A stretch of DNA of 6,446 nucleotides from an uncultured Eubacteriales bacterium (lineage in GTDB: Bacteria; Bacillota_A; Clostridia; Oscillospirales; Oscillospiraceae), in contig CATJRT010000228.1 in NCBI GenBank assembly GCA_949742895.1, forward strand, positions 1 to 6,446, given 5' to 3'. A model generated the notes under the pieces. That model was not told the origin of the DNA and ran no database searches. It saw nothing but the letters and a program-made list of their open reading frames with translations. The position numbers and the translations under genes were made by a program. Shown piece by piece: positions 1 through 5,275 of the stretch; the stretch's first letter is position 1, and each line of letters opens with the position of its first letter.

Positions 1-1
1 C

Positions 2-3000
2 GAAGAGCACTTCAAGGACCTGCGCCTGGAGCACGACAAGTATGATCCCGCGTACGATGATTTCGGCCATCCCTCCAACGAGTGGAGCTACAAGAAGGTC
101 ACCATCGGCACCTTCAAGCTGCCCGCCGACTTCACCTACACCAAGCAGATCGCGCACCGTGAAGACACCGCCGCCACCAAGGAGAAGGCTCTGGGCCTGC
201 GCGGTTACGACACTTGGAGCGTGGATCACACCCTGAACTACACCAACTGGAGCTCCGCTGCCGGCGGCACTCAGTTTGCCTACAGCAGCCCCTTCGACAA
301 CGCCACTCAGATCACCGTCAACGGCTACAACGCCCGTGTGAAGAGCGACGTCTACACCCAGACTGCCGACCGCGAGGGCGTGAAGCTGGGCAACCTGTTC
401 AGCTATGACGCCGGCACCGCCGTGAAGGACAACGCTCCTTCCCTGGCTGAGATCGCCGACCTGACCGACAACGGCGTCACCGTTGAAGTCTATGTCTGCC
501 CCGTGGACGCCGACTTCATCACCAACGTCGTCGTCACCCGCACCCAGCTGATGAAGGTCAAGACCATCGGTTCTGACTACGTCACCCTGGAGCAGGAGAA
601 GCCCGACAGCCGCAGCCCCCGCAAGGACGGCGACCTGGACGCCATCACCGGTTACAACGCCTTCGCTATTGACGTTGATCTGGTTGACGTGAAGGACAGC
701 AACTATGATTGCTACAACACCCTCAAGGGTCTGAAGGCCGGCGACCGCGTGGCCGTTGTTCCCTACACCCCCGACGAGGGCAAGACCTGGGAAGCCGGCG
801 TGGTGTACGTGCCTGAGACGGTTTCCGGCACCTTCACCAAGGTCGACACCTATGCCAACACCAACAAGCCCAAGGGCAGCGCCGTGGCCATCACCATCGG
901 CGGCACCAGCTATCCCATCAACGAGTGGAACAAGGATATGCTGGACGTGACCGGCAACGAGATCAAGGCCACCAAGAAGGACGTCACCGCCTATCTGGCC
1001 AATGACGGCACCGTTCTGTGGGCCACCGAAATCGGCAACTCCGACGACTGGATGATCGTTGGCGATTACTACCAGGCTCCCAGCGTTGCCGCTAAGATCG
1101 GCTGGTTCGTCCATGGCTGGACCACCGGCGGCGTCGAGGTCGATCTGGACCTGGGCACCATCCGCGGCGAGGCCGAGCGCTACGCCCCCGGCGAGCTTGT
1201 CCACTATGACATCGCTCAGGGCGGCAACGGCGAGTATGAGCTGTCCAAGCCCAACTACAACCAGGTCAGCTTCAACAAGGACGGCACCAGCAACACCGAG
1301 CCCAACATGCTGGACAAGGACCGCAACTCCACCGGCGAGGGCATCTACAATGTCTCCCAGTGGGCCAACGATCTGGGCACCAAGACTCCCGCCAGGTATC
1401 AGGTCAGCAGTCGCAACAGCCTGCTGCCCCTGGAGAACTACAAGACCTATAAGCAGACCACCTGCCTGGAGAGCGCCCTGGAGCAGGTCACTCCCAGCGC
1501 GGACCCCACCGTGCCCACTCCGATTGCGAAGATTTGGAACTACAACCGCGCCCCCTATGACGGCGTCAAGTTCATCTATGTGAGCTTCGATCCCTCCACC
1601 GGCGAGGTTGAGACCATCGACTTCAAGTCCGGCGTGCAGAACGTTGAGCACGAGGACCTGAAGAAGACCAACACCACCTGGCGCAACGTCGGCACCAACG
1701 TCGACTCCTTCGTCGCCAGCCCCGCTGAGGCCTATGTCAACGATGACGGCAACGTCAAGGCTGTTGTCATCAAGGAAGACGCCGCCGAGGCGAACCTGAG
1801 CATGATCGCCTACATCACCGCGACTCCGGGCGACCGCAACTACACCAATCCCAAGGCCGGCGCCGAGGGCGACCGTCCCACCGGCACCAGCTATGCCAAG
1901 CAGTATCGCGTTGGCCCCAACTTCGATGAGGAGCTGACCGGCTGGTTCGATAAGGACTATCCCGTCAACACCGTCCTGACCATCCGCAAGCAGGGCGACC
2001 TGATCGTCGGCAAGTACTTCCACAGCAATACCTACAGCAACAGCAACCCCGACGGCCTGTATGTCAGGGGCATTCAGCCTCTGAAGACCCTGAACGGCGC
2101 CGAGAGCAAGAGCGACTTCTATGTCAACAAGAACGGCTCCAACGACAAGATTTGGACCCTGAACGGCCTGCAGTCTCTGCGCGCTGACGGCAACCCCATC
2201 GCTGTTGTCCCCGGTGGCAAGGTTGACCTGCTGAGCGACGAGTACGTCATGGGCACCTCTGCCGATGTCGACGAGAAGGGCCTGATCAAGACCGACAAGA
2301 ACACCGTGTGGCTCGACATGCGCGTGGGCGGCAAGGGCGATATCAATGACCTGGACGATCTGCTGGGCTATGATAACGACACCATCGAGCTGAAGGTCCT
2401 GGTGGACGGCAACAAGAGCACCGACTACTTCCGTCACGCCTACCTGATCGCCGTGCTGAAGGCCGAGAAGCTCAACGTGGCCGCGACTCCCGACGTGGAC
2501 TTCACCGTGGCTGCCGGCGGCAACGAGTACACCGCGACGGTCGACGGCAACACCTACACGTATGAGGTCCCCGCCGATACCGAGATCACCCTGATCGCGG
2601 AGGAGACTCACAAGGCCAGCGCTGTCGGCGAGCTGACCACCCTGTGGGCCAGCAAGCTCAGCACCCTGAGCAACACCACCGGCTGGATCACCAAGGTTCA
2701 GTCCAACCCCGTGGCCGGTAAGAGCGTCACCGTCACCCTGACGGTCACCAACACCGACTCCAGCAAGACGGACGGGAAGATTAAGTCCAGCGTCTACACC
2801 ATCGTTCTGGTGTCCAAGGCGGATGCTCCCGCTGGCAAGGGCTCCGTGGTTGCGGCCACTGACTCTGCCAAGGGCTTCAGCGTCAACGCTGGCGACTGCA
2901 AGCTTGCGGACGGTGTGGCTACCATCGTCTTTGATATCGATCGGAACGCGGTCGAGGCTGCGAACTGGACCGATAAGGACGGAAAGAAGACCGGCTGGCT

Positions 3001-4288
3001 GCCTGCGGATGCGAACGGCACCCTTGACCTGGATGTCTATGTTGTCAACGACGACGGCACCAAGACCCTGGTTGACCATCAGGCTGGCGTTGCCATTGGC
3101 TCCCTGGGCTTCAAGACCCTGACCTCTACCGTTGCCGGTAAGATCAAGGAAAGCAGCAAGCTCGAAGTCAAGGTGAGCAACGTCAAGTGGAAGACTGTCA
3201 ACGTGATCTTCGACATGTCCAAGTGGACTGGCAGCGCCCTGACTCCTTACACCGACGCGACGAATGCGTCTAGCACCACCACTGCTGGCGGTACGACTCC
3301 CATCAAGCTGTTCCTGGCCTCCTCTACTGAGGACGGCGGCCTGCCCGCCGGCACCGGCACCTTCAGCTTCGCCGCTCCTGTGGCTGGACAGAAGGGTGTT
3401 GCGACCTACACTGCCAACACGAATACCGCTGGTGATTCCGCGGCCACTCCCACTGTTGGCGCGGTTCTGACCGCGAATGCCCTTACCATCACCGGTGTGG
3501 ACCCCGTTGAGCTGGTTGTGAACTTCAACGTCCTGCCTGCTGTCACTACCTACACGGTTGACGACGGTGCCGCTGTGAATCTGGAAGTCGGCGGAACCCA
3601 GGTTGGCTCTGCGACGGTTGCGCTCTCTGTTGACGGCGTCAACGCTGGACTCAAAGCCGGCGACAGCGTCAAGGTTGGTGTGACCGTTGGCGGATCTGGT
3701 TTGATTCCGGTCACTTCTGCTCCCATTGAGATCACTGTGACGCACCCCGATGTTCCCGGTATGTCTCTGAAGTATCTCCTTGCCAACGATGCGACTGCCA
3801 CCGCCGGTGCGGCCGCTGCTACAGGCTCTGATACGTTCACGATGGTTGCCAAGGACATCGACCTGGCCGATTGCCAGATTACCGCCGCCGAGCGCACGGA
3901 TCTGATGCCTACCGTGAGCAGTGTTACCCTGGAGGGTGATGCTACTCCGGGATGGAACACTGGCGATACGATTACCATTAACTTCAGCGGCGCGGTTGCT
4001 AATACTGGAACGATTGCGATCAAGAAGGCCGATGGTTCGACTGCCAGCACGGATTTGGTGACCAGCACGTCCGTTACGACTGCTGGTGTCTCCACTACCC
4101 TTGCCCTTACGACGGCTGATCTTGGTAAGGCCACTAAGGATACGGTTGCCAAGATTCTCATTGGCAAGGGAACTCTGAAACTCAGCACCGGTAGCTACGT
4201 GCAAACGAAGGATATTGTGATCACGATCAACGCTACCGATCTGGTGGACGGAAAGACGGTTCCCATTAGCAACATTTCCTATCAGTAA
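2..4288 (+). CDS. Large S-layer-like surface protein, 5' end missing
   Basis: The frame is open from base 2 to the TAA at 4286-4288, giving 1428 residues with no start in view. The in-frame GTG at 221 is an ordinary internal valine codon, because the same frame and codon bias continue upstream of it. The protein is rich in Asp, Thr, Val, Gly and Lys and has only five cysteines (about 166, 237, 488, 966 and 1291). It has no membrane segment, LPXTG motif or charged tail at the C-terminus. Residues 1 to about 900 contain beta-type segments such as KDVTAYLANDGTVLWATEIG, a pattern I associate with S-layer homology proteins of gut Clostridia. The last part is Ala/Thr/Val/Gly-rich and Ig-like: from about residue 1303, PTVSSVTLEGD and NTGDTITINFSGAV resemble bacterial Ig-like (SbsA/Big_5) domains. 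Near-uniform C-ending codons suggest high expression. Cell-surface location and S-layer role are inferred, since SLH domains would lie upstream of the window. An adhesin is the main alternative. Confidence 0.65.
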   Translation, partial: EEHFKDLRLEHDKYDPAYDDFGHPSNEWSYKKVTIGTFKLPADFTYTKQIAHREDTAATKEKALGLRGYDTWSVDHTLNYTNWSSAAGGTQFAYSSPFDNATQITVNGYNARVKSDVYTQTADREGVKLGNLFSYDAGTAVKDNAPSLAEIADLTDNGVTVEVYVCPVDADFITNVVVTRTQLMKVKTIGSDYVTLEQEKPDSRSPRKDGDLDAITGYNAFAIDVDLVDVKDSNYDCYNTLKGLKAGDRVAVVPYTPDEGKTWEAGVVYVPETVSGTFTKVDTYANTNKPKGSAVAITIGGTSYPINEWNKDMLDVTGNEIKATKKDVTAYLANDGTVLWATEIGNSDDWMIVGDYYQAPSVAAKIGWFVHGWTTGGVEVDLDLGTIRGEAERYAPGELVHYDIAQGGNGEYELSKPNYNQVSFNKDGTSNTEPNMLDKDRNSTGEGIYNVSQWANDLGTKTPARYQVSSRNSLLPLENYKTYKQTTCLESALEQVTPSADPTVPTPIAKIWNYNRAPYDGVKFIYVSFDPSTGEVETIDFKSGVQNVEHEDLKKTNTTWRNVGTNVDSFVASPAEAYVNDDGNVKAVVIKEDAAEANLSMIAYITATPGDRNYTNPKAGAEGDRPTGTSYAKQYRVGPNFDEELTGWFDKDYPVNTVLTIRKQGDLIVGKYFHSNTYSNSNPDGLYVRGIQPLKTLNGAESKSDFYVNKNGSNDKIWTLNGLQSLRADGNPIAVVPGGKVDLLSDEYVMGTSADVDEKGLIKTDKNTVWLDMRVGGKGDINDLDDLLGYDNDTIELKVLVDGNKSTDYFRHAYLIAVLKAEKLNVAATPDVDFTVAAGGNEYTATVDGNTYTYEVPADTEITLIAEETHKASAVGELTTLWASKLSTLSNTTGWITKVQSNPVAGKSVTVTLTVTNTDSSKTDGKIKSSVYTIVLVSKADAPAGKGSVVAATDSAKGFSVNAGDCKLADGVATIVFDIDRNAVEAANWTDKDGKKTGWLPADANGTLDLDVYVVNDDGTKTLVDHQAGVAIGSLGFKTLTSTVAGKIKESSKLEVKVSNVKWKTVNVIFDMSKWTGSALTPYTDATNASSTTTAGGTTPIKLFLASSTEDGGLPAGTGTFSFAAPVAGQKGVATYTANTNTAGDSAATPTVGAVLTANALTITGVDPVELVVNFNVLPAVTTYTVDDGAAVNLEVGGTQVGSATVALSVDGVNAGLKAGDSVKVGVTVGGSGLIPVTSAPIEITVTHPDVPGMSLKYLLANDATATAGAAAATGSDTFTMVAKDIDLADCQITAAERTDLMPTVSSVTLEGDATPGWNTGDTITINFSGAVANTGTIAIKKADGSTASTDLVTSTSVTTAGVSTTLALTTADLGKATKDTVAKILIGKGTLKLSTGSYVQTKDIVITINATDLVDGKTVPISNISYQ

Positions 4289-4334
4289 TTCGTGCTTGAG
4301 ACTTGGGCTGCGAGTCATAACGGCATGAACGTGA

Positions 4335-4366
4335 GGCCCCCGGACTTTTGTCCGGGGGCCTTTTTT
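4335..4366 (+). terminator. Intrinsic terminator of the surface-protein gene
   Basis: A perfect 11-bp GC-rich stem (4335-4345 pairing with 4350-4360) closes a TTTT loop and is followed directly by six T residues. It lies 46 bases after the TAA of the large surface-protein gene. It should end that transcript and separate it from spoVAE, so spoVAE would need its own promoter or readthrough. Confidence 0.93.
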
Positions 4367-4375
4367 CGCATAAAC

Positions 4376-4391
4376 TTCCCGACTCCGGGAA
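4376..4391 (+). other. Small hairpin in the spoVAE leader
   Basis: TTCCCG (4376-4381) and CGGGAA (4386-4391) form a perfect 6-bp stem with the 4-base loop ACTC. It sits between the upstream terminator and the spoVAE ribosome-binding site, ending 11 bases before AAAGGGAGG (4403-4411 region). It may be a chance hairpin, a transcript-end remnant or a weak leader structure. Nothing links it to regulation. Confidence 0.35.
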
Positions 4392-4418
4392 ACCCTACCG
4401 GCAAAGGGAGGTTTTCAC

Positions 4419-4775
4419 ATGGATTATCTCAACGCGTTTCTCTGCGGCGGCGTGCTGTGCGCCATCGGGCAGATCCTGATCGACAAGACCTAGCTGGCCC
4501 CGGCCCGTATTCTGACGGGTTACGTGGTGGCGGGGGTAATTCTCAGCGCGGTGGGGCTGTACGAGCCTCTGGCCCAGTGGGGCGGCGCGGGGGCGGCGGT
4601 GCCGCTGACGGGCTTTGGCCATCTGCTGGCCAAGGGGGTCCGCAAGGCCGTGGATGTGGACGGCTGGCTGGGGGTCCTCACCGGGGGGCTGACGGCGGCA
4701 GCGGGCGGCGTCGCGGCGGCGGTGTTCTTCGCCGCGGTGATGGCCGCCGTGTTCAAGCCCAGCGCCAAGCGGTGA
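4419..4775 (+). pseudogene. spoVAE: Stage V sporulation protein AE with in-frame TAG at codon 25
   Basis: SpoVAE (SpoVAEb type) is an inner-membrane subunit of the SpoVA channel, which moves Ca-dipicolinate into the forespore and out at germination. The frame has ATG at 4419 with AGGGAGG 8 bases upstream and ends at TGA 4773-4775. That is 118 codons before the stop, close to the roughly 116 residues of known homologues. Family hallmarks are clear: an N-terminal membrane helix ending GQILIDKT, then LAPARIL, a second helix ending GLYEPL, GAGAAVPLTGFGHLLAKGV, and a C-terminal GVLTGGLTAAAGGVAAAVFF helix ending FKPSAKR. Codon 25 (4491-4493) is TAG. Homologues I recall have lysine there (DKTKLTP), so AAG to TAG is one base change. 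Every other part of the frame is intact. Without suppression only 24 residues are made. The next likely in-frame start is GTG 4524, which lacks helix 1 and a clear ribosome-binding site. Unusually, no spoVAC or spoVAD is adjacent. The family call is sure; loss of function is inferred. Confidence 0.88.
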
Positions 4776-4783
4776 AAGAGCCG

Positions 4784-4812
4784 CTGCCTTTTCCGGGCGG
4801 GTGCGGTATACT
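4784..4812 (+). promoter_or_regulatory. Possible vegetative promoter after spoVAE
   Basis: TATACT at 4807-4812 is a good -10 hexamer, but the best -35 at 17-base spacing is CTGCCT (4784-4789), only three of six to consensus. If used, it would give a transcript of about 90 bases from near 4819 to the terminator at 4869-4907. No convincing protein frame lies in that span. Confidence 0.25.
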
Positions 4813-4868
4813 GGGGAAGCCGTAAGAGGCGAATGAAACGAGAGCGGCATGAGCGCACACAGCGAAAC

Positions 4869-4907
4869 AAACCCCCGGAGAGGCAGGTTCTCTCCGGGGG
4901 TTTTTGT
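4869..4907 (+). terminator. Strong, probably two-way intrinsic terminator
   Basis: ACCCCCGGAGAG (4871-4882) pairs perfectly with CTCTCCGGGGGT (4890-4901) around a 7-base loop, and two more A-T pairs extend the base. The + strand reads on into TTTTTGTT. The minus strand reads out into TTTGTTT. It lies about 94 bases after the spoVAE stop and could serve spoVAE as well as any minus-strand transcript from the region to its right. Confidence 0.9.
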
Positions 4908-4910
4908 TCC

Positions 4911-4931
4911 CCGCTAACGCCAGGTTAGCGG
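4911..4931. repeat. 8-bp perfect inverted repeat
   Basis: CCGCTAAC (4911-4918) and GTTAGCGG (4924-4931) are perfect inverted copies separated by 5 bases, directly beside the terminator. The right arm can instead pair with the AAC and GCT segments at 4973-4980 as the base of the longer 4924-4980 hairpin, so the two structures compete. It could equally be a DNA protein-binding site. Confidence 0.6.
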
Positions 4932-4980
4932 CAGCGAGGAGGGCCGGACAGGCCCTGCATCGACTGCCCCCCGCTCAAAC
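4924..4980. other. Long imperfect hairpin in the intergenic region
   Basis: The paired segments are GTT with AAC (4924-4926, 4978-4980), AGC with GCT (4927-4929, 4973-4975), GGCAG with CTGCC (4930-4934, 4964-4968), CGA with TCG (4935-4937, 4960-4962) and AGGGCC with GGCCCT (4940-4945, 4951-4956), around the 5-base loop GGACA. The bulges are small. The match is too extended to be a plain terminator, and no T-run follows on either strand. Confidence 0.5.
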
Positions 4981-5070
4981 TACGCCGCGGGCTGGAGACA
5001 TGCGTATCATACAGCCTGTACCCCTTCCGCGCAGAAGTGTCCAGCTGCGCATTTTATAACGGGGCCATTG

Positions 5071-5151
5071 GGTAGGGGCCGCCGCCCCCGGCGGCCTGCC
5101 GGTACAAGGATCGGGCCTCACGCCGGGCCGCCCAAGGGGGCGGCCCCTACC
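5071..5151. repeat. REP-like palindromic repeat element, about 81 bp
   Basis: The ends are a perfect 13-bp inverted repeat, GGTAGGGGCCGCC (5071-5083) and GGCGGCCCCTACC (5139-5151). Inside, after a one-base offset, CCC/GGG and then GGCGGCC (5090-5096) with GGCCGCC (5126-5132) continue the pairing, leaving a loop of about 29 bases. No gene or transposase lies within it. From memory, dispersed palindromes with GTAGGGGC ends are common between genes in GC-rich Oscillospiraceae, so this is probably one copy of a non-autonomous or REP-type family. The copy number cannot be seen here. Confidence 0.7.
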
Positions 5152-5170
5152 GGTTTCCCCCGCGGGACGG

Positions 5171-5253
5171 CGCCGGAAAATCCGCCAAGAATCTGTCATA
5201 AAATTGTTACACCTTTCCGGCGGAAAATCTGCTATACTAAACTCACAGATTTT
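5171..5253 (+). promoter_or_regulatory. Promoter and possible operator of the deacetylase gene
   Basis: TGCTATACT (5230-5238) is an extended -10 element 37 bases before the ATG at 5276. No strong -35 stands at 17 bases; TTACAC (5207-5212) is 20 bases upstream and TTGTTA (5204-5209) is 23, so the extended -10 may carry the promoter. Short repeats surround it. CGCCGGAAA (5171-5179) is inverted as TTTCCGGCG (5214-5222). GGAAAATC occurs directly at 5175 and 5222. AAAATCTG (5224-5231) is inverted as CAGATTTT (5246-5253) around the -10. Such symmetry suggests regulator binding, but no regulator can be named. Confidence 0.55.
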
Positions 5254-5275
5254 TCGACAGAAAGGAACCGACGCC

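Larger units (their letters stand above)
4866..5046 (-). ncRNA. Candidate structured small RNA on the minus strand
   Basis: Read on the minus strand, this stretch has a chain of stems ending at an intrinsic terminator. The first is a stacked hairpin (5038-5045 with 4991-5000, one bulge, then 5030-5033 with 5001-5004, and a small TACA/TGTA hairpin inside). The second is a long hairpin (4924-4980) with arms AGGGCC/GGCCCT, CGA/TCG and GGCAG/CTGCC. Then come an alternative CCGCTAAC/GTTAGCGG hairpin (4911-4931) and the terminator stem with its T-run. A -10-like TATAAA (minus strand, 5058-5053) would place the start near 5046, just where the first stem begins, but no good -35 is visible. I see no signature of tmRNA, SRP RNA, RNase P RNA or a riboswitch known to me. 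Strand and transcription are inference: these pairings are also possible in a + strand RNA. Confidence 0.3.

Noticed and set aside
221..223. GTG as the start of the surface-protein gene
   Set aside because: The same frame is open to the window edge with the same codon bias, and there is no ribosome-binding site before it.
1059..1583. 174-residue open frame in another + frame
   Set aside because: Its Pro/Ala/Ser/Thr-rich product is what a shifted reading of the biased main frame produces. There is no start context and no motif.
3550..4188. 212-residue open frame on the minus strand inside the surface-protein gene
   Set aside because: It is opposite a long, strongly biased coding frame, has no ribosome-binding site or recognisable motif, and has the low-complexity Val/Ala/Ser composition of an antisense shadow.
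4368..4397. Sigma-G-like promoter (GCATAAA with CCCTA) before spoVAE
   Set aside because: The -10 part does not resemble the CATA-type forespore hexamer, and the spacing only fits loosely.
4292..4825. 177-residue open frame overlapping spoVAE
   Set aside because: It runs through the terminator at 4335-4366 and is out of frame with the conserved SpoVAE sequence, and the product is Gly/Arg-rich.
4833..4928. 31-codon ATG frame after spoVAE
   Set aside because: It runs through the terminator stem, and the purine-rich AAGAGG lies only 3 bases from the ATG.
4924..4980. Integron attC site
   Set aside because: The outer arms have GTT on the left and AAC on the right, the reverse of attC core orientation, and no integrase or cassette structure is present.
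5053..5058. Confident minus-strand promoter at TATAAA
   Set aside because: No -35 hexamer lies at 16-18 bases because that position is inside the GC-rich repeat element, so it is used only as weak support for the small RNA.
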